Positions 36,080 through 43,461 of a stretch of DNA of 64,000 nucleotides are shown here, in pieces (position 1 is the stretch's first letter; every line of letters starts with the position of its first letter). Below the pieces are notes generated by a model. The model saw nothing but the letters and a program-made list of their open reading frames with translations. It did no database searches and was not told the DNA's origin. Source of the stretch: Myxococcales bacterium (lineage in GTDB: Bacteria > Myxococcota_A > Polyangia > Polyangiales > Ga0077539); contig JAEUKI010000095.1 in the NCBI GenBank assembly GCA_016793325.1, forward strand, positions 92,496 through 156,495, given 5' to 3'. Both the position numbers and the translations under genes were made by a program.

Positions 36080-36655
36080 TCAGAGGGCTGTGATCTCGTG
36101 CGAGGCGCCGTCGACTTTGGACGAGACGCTCGTGCCGAACGAGCGCCACGCGACGACGGCCGTTCCCGCGAGGAGGGCGACGATGATCGCGGCTTCAGCG
36201 GCCTTCTGGGCGCGGCGTCCCGCGGGGCGCAAGCGCCGTTCGCTGTCGGCGCGAACGCACTCGGCGGTGATCACCGTTCCATCGGCGCGGCGCTTGAGTT
36301 GGAAGCACGCTTTGCCGCCCGTGCTGCGCACCATCACTTCGATCTCGCGCGCGGTCATCGCCTCGAGTCGGTAGACGTCTTTGTCGCACGCGAGGCAGCG
36401 TCGAACGCTCGCGCCGCCGACCATCGCGGACCACGGCTCGCTGCACGGGCTGACGACCTTCAAGCGCTTCAAGATCGGGACGTTCGGCGCCGCGCCCTTC
36501 GCGGCCCCTTCGCACACCGCGAGCTCGGTCTCGAGCCCCACGCGTCGCGCGTGCTCGTCGAGCTCATCGAGCTTCTCGCGATCGAGCCTCGCGAGCTCGT
36601 GCCGCAGCTGATCGATTCGATGCTCGAGCGCGCTCCGATCCTCGCGATACGTCAT
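36080..36655 (-). CDS. Coiled-coil and Cys-motif protein with C-terminal membrane anchor
   Basis: 191 residues. The N-terminal 60 form a charged helix/coiled coil (EDRSALEHRIDQLRHELARLDREKLDELDEH). Residues ~85-145 contain C-S-x-x-W, then RRCLACDKDVYRLEAMTAREIEVM, then KACFQLKRR: four Cys spaced like a zinc ribbon. One hydrophobic segment follows (AAIIVALLAGTAVVAWRSF, ~160-180). The cysteine module is the same as that in the gene at 1567-2208, so this genome carries a family of membrane proteins with this head. It ends 35 bases from the convergent lipoprotein gene. Function unknown. Confidence 0.75.
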   Translation of the reverse strand: MTYREDRSALEHRIDQLRHELARLDREKLDELDEHARRVGLETELAVCEGAAKGAAPNVPILKRLKVVSPCSEPWSAMVGGASVRRCLACDKDVYRLEAMTAREIEVMVRSTGGKACFQLKRRADGTVITAECVRADSERRLRPAGRRAQKAAEAAIIVALLAGTAVVAWRSFGTSVSSKVDGASHEITAL

Positions 36656-36719
36656 CGAGCGATTGTCTCCCGATCACGGACGCGCGCACAACGGGCGCGG
36701 GCGCTTCACGAAAGGCGGT

Positions 36720-37460
36720 TCACGCGGCGGTGACCGTGCGGTACGCGCGGACGACGTCGACGAGCTTTCGCGCGCGGCTCTCGCGTTCGAGGTCGCTCAC
36801 GCCGTGGGCGCGGTCGGGGTGCAGCGCGAGGACGAGCGCTCGAAACGCGTCGCGCACCGCGCGCTGGTCGCTGTCGGGCGCGACGCCGAGCACGGCGTAC
36901 TCGGCGGCGAGCGGGTGGTGCATCGCGCGCGTGACGCGAGAGTGCCTGGCGCGGGGCTGCTCTGTTGATTGTGTGTGCTCTGTGTCTCGCGCCTGCTTCC
37001 GGGGTCTTCCGTAGAAGGTGTCCCTCGCCTCGAGCGGCGTCTGCTCGGCCGCTCCGTCGGGCAGGGGCCTCGCGACGCGGAAGCGAATCTCGGCGTCGCG
37101 CAGGGCGTAGAGGAGCTCGAGCCTGGCGCGTTGTTGCTCGGCGAGCAGGGCGTCGAGCTGCGCGGCGGCGATCACGCGCGTCGCGACGAGGGCATGACCG
37201 ATGCGCAGGCCCCTCGCGTGGGCGTACATGCGGGCGCGCTCGACGGCGGGGCGAGAGATTCCCCAACGGCGCGCGGCGACGTCTCCGAGGCGAACGAGGG
37301 CGCTCTCGCTCTCGACCGCTTGAACGAAGCCTCGACGGAGATGGATCGCGTGCCGTCCCTTGGGCTCGATCAGCTCGAGTACGCCCGTCGCGTTGGCGCG
37401 ATGGAGCTCGGCGAGCAAGTCGCCGAGCGTCGTGTCTCGCAGTCGTGATGCGATCTGCAT
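36720..37460 (-). CDS. DUF4388-like and J-domain protein
   Basis: 246 residues. The N-terminal ~140 start DTTLGDLLAELHRANATGVLEL...GRHAIHLRRGFVQAVES, the pattern of DUF4388 (PATAN-like) domains of delta-proteobacterial signalling proteins. After a charged linker (~150-175) the C-terminus is a J domain: AEYAVLGVAPDSDQRAVRDAFRALVLALHPDRAHGV, with the HPD tripeptide that stimulates DnaK. It therefore probably recruits Hsp70 to a target recognised by the N-terminal domain. No signal peptide; no dnaK nearby. Probably cytoplasmic regulator of signalling or motility complexes, which is inference. Confidence 0.85.
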   Translation of the reverse strand: MQIASRLRDTTLGDLLAELHRANATGVLELIEPKGRHAIHLRRGFVQAVESESALVRLGDVAARRWGISRPAVERARMYAHARGLRIGHALVATRVIAAAQLDALLAEQQRARLELLYALRDAEIRFRVARPLPDGAAEQTPLEARDTFYGRPRKQARDTEHTQSTEQPRARHSRVTRAMHHPLAAEYAVLGVAPDSDQRAVRDAFRALVLALHPDRAHGVSDLERESRARKLVDVVRAYRTVTAA

Positions 37461-37564
37461 GGCAGTAGCACCGCCGTTAGCACCGTCGCTCGGCCCCCAG
37501 CGAGTTTGCGGCGTTCTTGCGTCGGGGATTTGCTCGGAGAGTGAACAGAACAGGGCAGCGCGCG

Positions 37565-38902
37565 TCAGCGACGAAAGCGCCCGAAGAACCCACGCGCGCG
37601 GCGCTCGGCCTCTCCGGCGGTGGCGCCGAGCGTTCGCGTGGCGTGGTCCGCGGTGCGCGACGTCGCCGTGAGATAACCGCGGACGCCGCGGATCGCGTCG
37701 GTCTGACCGAGCTCGTCGAACACGCCCGAGCGTTCGAGCTGGCGATAGACGACTCGCGCGGTGAGCACCGCGAGCTGGCCTCGGTCGAACTGGCGCCGCA
37801 CCGCGCCGCGATCATGACTCGCGAGCGCTCGGTCCATCGCCTCGATGCGCGCGCGCGTGTCTTCGTCGAGCCCTCGCATGCGTCGCGCGTCGGCGAGCGC
37901 CGCGCGCGCGCCGTCGTCGTCTTTGTTTTCGTGGGCCAAGAACGCGCGGATCACGCCGGTCTCTTCGGGCGGAACCCCGAGCGCGTGCAGCGAGTCGACG
38001 AAGCGCCGGAGCTCCTCTTTCATCGGCGCTTCCTGGCCGCGCTTGGCGTAGCAAGCCGCGCTCGCCCCGTGGCCGAGCGAACGAAACGCCACGTCGAGCG
38101 ACTGGTCGCTGCCGGCTCGTATCGACCGTCCGCCAGACAGCACCGAGAGCGAGCGCTGCAGCGCGGCGGCGTCCGAGCGCTGTCGATCGAGCGCGCTCGC
38201 CTCGCGCGAGGCGAGGTCGCAGAGCTCATGGGTCGCAAACACGTACGCTCGCGCCCCGTGCAAGAGCGTCTCGAAGCCGCGAAACTGCACGCGATCGGGG
38301 TTCGTTCGCGACGCTTCGTACAGGATGATCTCGGGCGGGATCGGGACTGGGACGCGTTCGTCGAACTTGAGCGCGAGCAGCACCGTGAAGAACAGCGCGT
38401 GCTCGGTGTCGACGTCGATTCCCGTGACCCACGCAGGCGCGGCGGACTGCGTCGCGAGCAGCGCAGGGAGCACTGGACGAACGCCCTCGTCGCCGCCGCT
38501 CCGCACCACGCGCGCGCCCTCGGCGCGAAGCTCCCACAGCGCGAGCGAGAGTCGTCCGACGTCTGCGAGCGACAGGTGGGCGGGCGGCGCCGTGTTCGTT
38601 TGCGGCGCGGGCTGGCCATGGATGGAGCGCGCGAGGTTGGTCGCGGAGCGCACCGCGACGATCAGCTGCGCTCGGGCGTTTTGCACCGACGGGTCCGTAG
38701 GCGCGCGAAAGAGAGCAATTTTGCTCGCGACGTAGAGGTGCACCGCGGTGCAATCGATCTTCTCGCGCAACAGCTCTTCGTCGCTCTTGTGGCGCCGACA
38801 CGACGCGGCGCCCGCGACGAGCGCGAGCGACGCGACGAGGGCGAAGCGGTGAGGCGCTAGGCGCAAACGTGCAGTTCGCGCGGGCGTTCTGTCTCCGATC
38901 AC
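37565..38902 (-). CDS. Lipoprotein of unknown function, helical
   Basis: 445 residues from the GTG at 38902. An Arg-rich N-terminus precedes FALVASLALVAGAASC, a lipobox signal. The body is mostly helical and Ala/Arg/Leu-rich (SLADVGRLSLALWELRAEGARV, ETGVIRAFLAHENKDDDGARAAL, RRQFDRGQLAVLTARVVYRQLE), perhaps TPR-like helical pairs. The end, SRTADHATRTLGATAGEAERRARGFF, looks like an amphipathic helix. It begins 17 bases after the stop of the small Fis-type gene, so the two are probably co-transcribed. No family recognised. Confidence 0.7.
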   Translation of the reverse strand: MIGDRTPARTARLRLAPHRFALVASLALVAGAASCRRHKSDEELLREKIDCTAVHLYVASKIALFRAPTDPSVQNARAQLIVAVRSATNLARSIHGQPAPQTNTAPPAHLSLADVGRLSLALWELRAEGARVVRSGGDEGVRPVLPALLATQSAAPAWVTGIDVDTEHALFFTVLLALKFDERVPVPIPPEIILYEASRTNPDRVQFRGFETLLHGARAYVFATHELCDLASREASALDRQRSDAAALQRSLSVLSGGRSIRAGSDQSLDVAFRSLGHGASAACYAKRGQEAPMKEELRRFVDSLHALGVPPEETGVIRAFLAHENKDDDGARAALADARRMRGLDEDTRARIEAMDRALASHDRGAVRRQFDRGQLAVLTARVVYRQLERSGVFDELGQTDAIRGVRGYLTATSRTADHATRTLGATAGEAERRARGFFGRFRR

Positions 38903-38918
38903 GGAGGCGGAGCGTAGC

Positions 38919-39212
38919 TCAACCGCCGCCGTCGAGCGTGCGCAGTCCGAAGCGTCGGATCGCGCGAAAGAGCGTGACGCGATCGATCCCCGAGCGGCGC
39001 GCGGCCTCTGCGACGTTGCCACCGCAGCGATCGAGGACCGAGAGGATGTACGTGCGTTCGAAGTGTTCGAGCACGATGCGTCGTGCTTCGCGGAGCGGCA
39101 TGTGTGTGAGCGCCTCGTCGTACGAGGGCAGATCGAGGGCGGAGTCGTCGGAGTCGTTGACGGCGACGCTGAATCGGCGCGTTGAGACCATCGCGACGAC
39201 GATCGCGAGCAC
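38919..39212 (-). CDS. Stand-alone Fis-type helix-turn-helix protein
   Basis: Up to 97 residues; an ATG at 39191 gives 90. The C-terminal 60 residues, EARRIVLEHFERTYILSVLDRCGGNVAEAARRSGIDRVTLFRAIRRFGL, are the Fis-type DNA-binding domain normally found at the end of sigma-54 activators. They strongly resemble the end of the activator at 43462-44871 (GNVAEAARRAGVDRATLFRAIRRYDL). No AAA+ or receiver domain is upstream. It could be a remnant of a truncated activator or a functional small Fis-like regulator that competes for the same sites; its tight link to the next gene suggests it is expressed. Confidence 0.75.
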   Translation of the reverse strand: MLAIVVAMVSTRRFSVAVNDSDDSALDLPSYDEALTHMPLREARRIVLEHFERTYILSVLDRCGGNVAEAARRSGIDRVTLFRAIRRFGLRTLDGGG

Positions 39213-39364
39213 CGCGCGTGCCAGAAACAGCTCGCGACTGCGTCACGCAGGCACGCTGCAGCCGAGGCGGCCACGCATCGCACACCGCCGCGTGCATGCA
39301 ACGGTCGACGCGCTGATGCAACGGTCTCGAGGGCGCGACGACCGACCGGGAGCAAGCAAGCGCT

Positions 39365-39381
39365 TGGCATCGCCAGTGCAT
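39365..39381 (+). promoter_or_regulatory. Sigma-54 (-24/-12) type promoter for the 39418 lipoprotein
   Basis: TGGCAT-CGCCA-GTGCAT, with GG at 39366-39367 and GC at 39378-39379 separated by exactly 10 bases. The start codon follows about 37 bases downstream, with AGGAGG at 39401-39406 in between. Confidence 0.5.
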
Positions 39382-39417
39382 TGATGACGAGGCGGCCACG
39401 AGGAGGCCCACACAATC

Positions 39418-39810
39418 ATGATCAGTCGTCACCTGGCGCTCGTTCTCTCGATCTTTGCGGCCACATCGCTCACCCATTGCGCGCAGGGCAGCTGCAATTT
39501 CAACATCTCCGACCGCGACGGAAACCAGTTTCCCACGTGCATCGAGCTCGTCGCGACGAGCACCGCGATCAGCACAACAGTGCTCAAGGACTACTGCGCG
39601 ATGCAGAGCGGAACGTACGCGGCCTCGACCGCGTGCGACGGCAACACCGATGTCGGCCGCTGCCAACTTCCGACGCGAGAGACGCGCGATTCCGAGGGAA
39701 ACGCGATCTCGTACTACTACCGCTACCGCTTCTATCGACCGCTCACGGTCGAACAAGCGCGCACTGCGTGCAGCTCGGTTGGAGGGACGTTCAGCGAGGT
39801 CACGCGCTGA
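39418..39810 (+). CDS. Small lipoprotein of unknown function
   Basis: 130 residues; a very strong AGGAGG (39401-39406) precedes the ATG. The signal MISRHLALVLSIFAATSLTHC ends in a lipobox. The mature part has seven or so Cys (SCNFNI, FPTCIELV, DYCAMQ, TACDGNT, GRCQLP, TACSSVGG), i.e. a small disulfide-rich domain, with a Tyr-rich stretch SYYYRYRFYRP. No family recognised. It starts next to a candidate sigma-54 promoter and precedes the lipoprotein at 39915, which has its own similar promoter; likely part of the sigma-54-controlled lipoprotein set of this locus. Confidence 0.75.
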   Translation: MISRHLALVLSIFAATSLTHCAQGSCNFNISDRDGNQFPTCIELVATSTAISTTVLKDYCAMQSGTYAASTACDGNTDVGRCQLPTRETRDSEGNAISYYYRYRFYRPLTVEQARTACSSVGGTFSEVTR

Positions 39811-39819
39811 GCGCCGTCC

Positions 39820-39835
39820 TGGCATCGCCGTTGCT
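39820..39835 (+). promoter_or_regulatory. Sigma-54 (-24/-12) type promoter for the 39915 lipoprotein
   Basis: TGGCAT-CGCCG-TTGCT, GG at 39821-39822, N10, GC at 39833-39834. It is the best match in the window to TGGCAC-N5-TTGCW (9 of 10) and repeats the TGGCATCGCC block seen at 39365. It lies about 80 bases before the ATG. Confidence 0.55.
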
Positions 39836-39914
39836 CTGACGACACGCAGCACGACGACGTCGTGTCGAAGCGCTGCTTCATCACGGATCCACCCTCCATA
39901 GGAACACCACACCC

Positions 39915-40745
39915 ATGAAACGTGTCTCGATCTCCACCGCTGGACTCTTGTTGCTCACGCTCTCGCACTGCGCTCCGACCACGAACAACACCGACGCCGG
40001 ACGCGACGCGGCTCTCTCTCGGCCGGGCACAGCGATTTGCGCGAGAGTGAGGATGCTCAACTGCATGGGCGCCGAGATGTGCATGGCGTTCTTCAATGAT
40101 CCCTCAACGACACTGGGGCCCAACGCCGCGCGATGCGCGACGCAGTTCAACGCGTTGGTCGCGTGCCTCGACACCAACGCTGCGAGCTTCACCTGCGAAA
40201 CGTCCTTGCTCGCTAGTACGGGCGTATGCGCCTCGCCGTCTGCCGCCCTTGAGGCTTGCACGATGGGGCCGAACGACGGCGGCTCTGGGGACGCTACCGC
40301 GCCGACAGACAGCGGCGTCCGCCCGTTGCCCGCGCCCGAGGCGTGGCCGATGGGCACGGATACTCAAATCGAGCTCTCGGGCTGGAGCACCGGCGCGAGC
40401 AGCGGTCCAGGCGGCGGGGCATCACTCGACATCGGTCCGGTCGGGACGCCGACGAACGCGCGGATCTTTCAGTTTTCGGGGGTCGTTCACGGCGGTATGG
40501 CCACCGACTGCCGCGTGGGTCTCCTCTACGATGCGAGCGCGGGCGCATACACGTTCAGCAACGACATGAACCTCACCCAAACCTGCATGCTGACCGGGAG
40601 CGATCGCGCGACGTCCCTCTCGTTTACGGGAGCGCGCGTGCTCTTTGATTCGCTCGGACGGCTGGCGGTCGAAATCACGGCGCGCGCTTCCGGAGGATCG
40701 CTCAACGGAGAGAGCGGCCAGGTGACGGTCGCGTACAACAACTGA
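39915..40745 (+). CDS. Lipoprotein with N-terminal CARLRMLNC-type Cys domain and beta-rich C-terminus
   Basis: 276 residues. The signal MKRVSISTAGLLLLTLSHC ends in a lipobox. Residues ~40-115 hold the Cys domain ICARVRMLNCMGAEMCMAFF...ARC...FNALVACLDTNAASFTC...CTMG, shared with the two minus-strand genes next door. A Gly/Asp/Thr linker follows; the C-terminal ~130 residues are beta-rich (ARIFQFSGVVHGG, CRVGLLYDASAGAYTFSND, RLAVEITARASGGSL) and unlike those of the paralogues. Preceded by a strong -24/-12-like element. Function unknown; a surface sensor or adhesin-like role is speculation. Confidence 0.78.
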   Translation: MKRVSISTAGLLLLTLSHCAPTTNNTDAGRDAALSRPGTAICARVRMLNCMGAEMCMAFFNDPSTTLGPNAARCATQFNALVACLDTNAASFTCETSLLASTGVCASPSAALEACTMGPNDGGSGDATAPTDSGVRPLPAPEAWPMGTDTQIELSGWSTGASSGPGGGASLDIGPVGTPTNARIFQFSGVVHGGMATDCRVGLLYDASAGAYTFSNDMNLTQTCMLTGSDRATSLSFTGARVLFDSLGRLAVEITARASGGSLNGESGQVTVAYNN

Positions 40746-40746
40746 G

Positions 40747-40772
40747 CGACGCTCGGCAGCGGGGGAGCGTCG
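40747..40772. terminator. Hairpin between convergent lipoprotein genes
   Basis: CGACGCTC (40747-40754) and GAGCGTCG (40765-40772), perfect 8-base stem with a 10-base loop, beginning just after the TGA of the 39915 gene and able to serve both converging genes. No clear T-run. Confidence 0.4.
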
Positions 40773-40901
40773 GCGCACCAATATTCGAGACGTCAGCGAA
40801 ATAACAGCCTCACTGCACGACGCTGGCGGGCGGCTTCGAGACCCGTGAACGATGGAGGGAGGGGCGCCAGCGCGCCGTGTCGCGACGCGATCCAGCGCGG
40901 C

Positions 40902-42032
40902 TCACAGCAGCGTGATCGGAGTCGTGCCGATGTACGCGATGCGAACCGACGTGTCGAGCCTCCACCCAGCGGTCGTCGTCGTCGCGGAGGTTCGCTGCTC
41001 AGCGTCGAACAAGAAGCGCGCCGACGGCAGAAGCATGAGCAGTGATGGCGGAATGGTGACCTGTCCGTCGCGCGCGGGCGCAGAGCAAGCGAGGTTGTAG
41101 TCTGCGAGCGACACGGTGACTTCGACCGAGCCAATCGCTTCGGCAGTCCAACGAACCAACAGCGGGCTCGAGCGTTCGTACTCGCCGCCGAGCCTCGGCG
41201 CAGAGAACTCGAGCCGCGCGGACCGCATCGGAAGCGGAAGTTGCGCTTCGAACGCTGGAATCATTCCTGCGCCTGCGACTCGAACGTCCACCATTCCCCC
41301 AGGCGCGAAGTTCGCGGAGCGATCGGAATAGCGCAGCATGCCGTCGGGCTCGAGCGAGACAGAGTCCGTTCCATTGCCAAACGACACAGCGCCGGCCGAC
41401 ACGTTCGGGCGCGGATCTTCTCCGCCGGCGCAGAGGCGATACACGCAAGCGCCTTCGCGCGCCATCTCGACGCAAGTCGGCGGCGCGCCTCGTTTCGCGA
41501 CGACAGAGAGGGTCTCGGGCAGAGTCTCGGCGGTGCGGACCATGACGATCGCAGTGATCGACCCCAGCAGCGCCTCACCCGCATCGGAAGCATCTGTGGG
41601 CGCCCCTGCGTCACCCGCCAAGCATGCGTTGACGGCGGCCAATTCGGCCGTGCAAATGGTCGGCAAGTTACCGACCGGAAACTGCTCACACGTCGCGCTC
41701 GGCGCGGCGCGATCGAGGCACTCACCGTACACATCGAAAGGAGCAAAGCACTCGCGTCGCCGCAAGATGGTGTCTGCGTCGAAGAGCATTCCGCACTGCG
41801 CGGCGGACTCGCAGTTGAGCATGCGCAAGCGAGCGCACGTCGCTGCCCCACGCATCGGAAACGTCGCGTCGAATTCCGACGCGTCTGATGAGTCCGTCGC
41901 GTTCGTTGCATCCGACGTAGCGCCGTCATTCGTGGCGCCACTGTCCATCGGCGGCGGAGGCGTTGTGCATCCTGCGATGTACGCAAGAGCACTGAAAGGG
42001 CAAAACAACCAGCGATTTTGGGAGTTCGACAT
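40902..42032 (-). CDS. Lipoprotein with CARLRMLNC-type Cys domain (paralogue 2)
   Basis: 376 residues from the ATG at 42032. The signal LFCPFSALAYIAGC ends in a lipobox, followed by a Asp/Thr/Ser linker (ATNDGATSDATNATDSSDA). Residues ~60-145 carry AATCARLRMLNCESAAQCGMLF...CFAPFDVYGECLDRAAPSATCEQF...ICTAELAAVNACL. The C-terminal half has GMVDVRVAGAGMIPAFEAQLPLP, RLEFSAPRLGGEYERSSPLLVRWTAE and IGSVEVTVSLADYNLACSAP, beta-rich and homologous to the C-terminus of paralogue 3. A GAGGA lies upstream of the start and a -24/-12-like site about 66 bases before it. Exported, membrane-anchored; function unknown. Confidence 0.78.
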   Translation of the reverse strand: MSNSQNRWLFCPFSALAYIAGCTTPPPPMDSGATNDGATSDATNATDSSDASEFDATFPMRGAATCARLRMLNCESAAQCGMLFDADTILRRRECFAPFDVYGECLDRAAPSATCEQFPVGNLPTICTAELAAVNACLAGDAGAPTDASDAGEALLGSITAIVMVRTAETLPETLSVVAKRGAPPTCVEMAREGACVYRLCAGGEDPRPNVSAGAVSFGNGTDSVSLEPDGMLRYSDRSANFAPGGMVDVRVAGAGMIPAFEAQLPLPMRSARLEFSAPRLGGEYERSSPLLVRWTAEAIGSVEVTVSLADYNLACSAPARDGQVTIPPSLLMLLPSARFLFDAEQRTSATTTTAGWRLDTSVRIAYIGTTPITLL

Positions 42033-42097
42033 GTCGAGCCCGTCCTCGGTGAAGGTCCGATGTGTTGTTCGCTGAAGAGCGAGAACCGATCACCGGA

Positions 42098-42113
42098 CGC
42101 ACTCACCGTGCCG
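42098..42113 (-). promoter_or_regulatory. Sigma-54 (-24/-12) type element upstream of paralogue 2
   Basis: On the minus strand CGGCACGGTGAGTGCG; GG at 42112-42111 and GC at 42100-42099 with 10 bases between. Weaker than the others (first T and the TT pair are missing), but position relative to the start is similar. Confidence 0.35.
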
Positions 42114-42119
42114 ACGCGC

Positions 42120-43235
42120 TCAACGCAGGTTGATCGTCGTGGGTGTGTTGCTCGCGAGCAACGCGCTGATGGTGAACTTCCACCCTGCGTCGATGAGCCC
42201 GACGTCGTTCAGGTGTGTCGCGCTCAACGTCGTTGCCCCTGCCGGAAGCCGCATGAGCAACGCGGACGAAATCTCGAGCGAGCCCGAGCGCGGCGATCCC
42301 TGACACTCGATTCGGTGGACGCCATTGCGCAGCGTAATCTCGATGCTCCCGAGGTCCTCTGCGGTCCAGCGAATCGGCAAGGCGCTCGACCGATCGACCA
42401 TCGCGTCGTTCATCGGTTCGGACAGTGAAAAGCGAGGCGACCTCGTTCCGATCTCGAGGTTGATCGTCCGCGAAGGAATGCCCGAACCGCCCGCGATGAC
42501 GACGCCGACGGTCGCGCCCGCAGCGAAGTCGAGATCCGTGAGGTTGGGGTATCGCATCATCGCGTCGGGGCTCATCGTCTCTCGAATCGAGTTCTGCACG
42601 AGCGTGATGTCCCCTGCAGAGACATAGGGGCGCGTGTCTTCGAGTTCCGAACACGTCGAATACACACAGCGCGCGCCGTCGTCTTGCAGCCGCATGCACG
42701 GCTCCGGCTCGGCGCCGCGCCGCGCGCTTGCGATCACGGTCTCGCGGCTGCTCTCGTTGACGCGGTTGAGCACGGTGACGAGCACCGTTCCCTCGAGGCT
42801 CGCGCTCGCGTCGACGACGCCCGAGTCGCTCGGCGCGCCGGCGTCGCTCATCGCGCACGCGCCGACCGCCGAGAACTCCGCGGTGCACACCGTCGGCGAC
42901 ATGCTGAACTGATCGCACGTGAGCGTCGCGGCCGATCGATCGAGGCAGTCGACGAACGCGTCGAAGAGCGGGGCACATCGCGCCGGAATTCCCAGCGACG
43001 ACGGGCTCAGGCTCGATTCGCACATCGCCGCGTTGCTGCAATTGAGCATACGTAGTCGCGCGCAGGTCGCGGCGCCGCGACCCGACGTGCCTCCATCGGG
43101 ACTGCTCGCGTCCGCTGGGGCGACGTCTGGCGTGGCGCTGTCCGCGGGCGGCGTCGCAGTCGGCGGACAGCCCGCGATGAACACGACGAGACCGAGTGAG
43201 CAGACGAGCGAATGACCGTTGGAATGCGACTTCAT
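42120..43235 (-). CDS. Lipoprotein with CARLRMLNC-type Cys domain (paralogue 3)
   Basis: 371 residues from the ATG at 43235, chosen because GAGGA at 43248-43244 precedes it by 8 bases; an ATG at 43271 is open. The signal SLVCSLGLVVFIAGC ends in a lipobox. The Cys domain reads AATCARLRMLNCSNAAMCESSL...RCAPLFDAFVDCLDRSAATLTCDQF...VCTAEFSAVGACAM. The C-terminus includes GATVGVVIAGGSGIPSRTINLEIG, RFSLSEPMNDAMVDRSSALPIRWTAEDLGSIEITLRNG, matching paralogue 2. The two arose by tandem duplication. Preceded by a -24/-12-like site. It lies next to the sigma-54 activator gene, in the same direction but with its own promoter. Confidence 0.78.
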   Translation of the reverse strand: MKSHSNGHSLVCSLGLVVFIAGCPPTATPPADSATPDVAPADASSPDGGTSGRGAATCARLRMLNCSNAAMCESSLSPSSLGIPARCAPLFDAFVDCLDRSAATLTCDQFSMSPTVCTAEFSAVGACAMSDAGAPSDSGVVDASASLEGTVLVTVLNRVNESSRETVIASARRGAEPEPCMRLQDDGARCVYSTCSELEDTRPYVSAGDITLVQNSIRETMSPDAMMRYPNLTDLDFAAGATVGVVIAGGSGIPSRTINLEIGTRSPRFSLSEPMNDAMVDRSSALPIRWTAEDLGSIEITLRNGVHRIECQGSPRSGSLEISSALLMRLPAGATTLSATHLNDVGLIDAGWKFTISALLASNTPTTINLR

Positions 43236-43301
43236 CGATTGAGTCCTCGAGAGCGTAGTTGGTGTGTGCATCGCCGCGACGAGCAGCGTCGCCCGTGGTC
43301 A

Positions 43302-43319
43302 ATGCGCCACGCATGCCAA
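43302..43319 (-). promoter_or_regulatory. Sigma-54 (-24/-12) type element upstream of paralogue 3
   Basis: On the minus strand TGGCATGCGTGGCGCATT; GG at 43317-43316, N10, GC at 43305-43304. TGGCA and the final GCA match the consensus; the central TT is GC. The start codon lies about 68 bases downstream. Confidence 0.4.
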
Positions 43320-43461
43320 CACCCCTAGATCACCGTCCCCAGCGGTGAACGAGCGGACAGTTGCTCGCGATCGCGTGCGGCGCTTCAGCGAGGTTCGCTC
43401 GTGCGACGCGCGCGTGCGACGCAGGACCGACGCATCCGTGCGTCGCCGTCGCGACGGTGCG

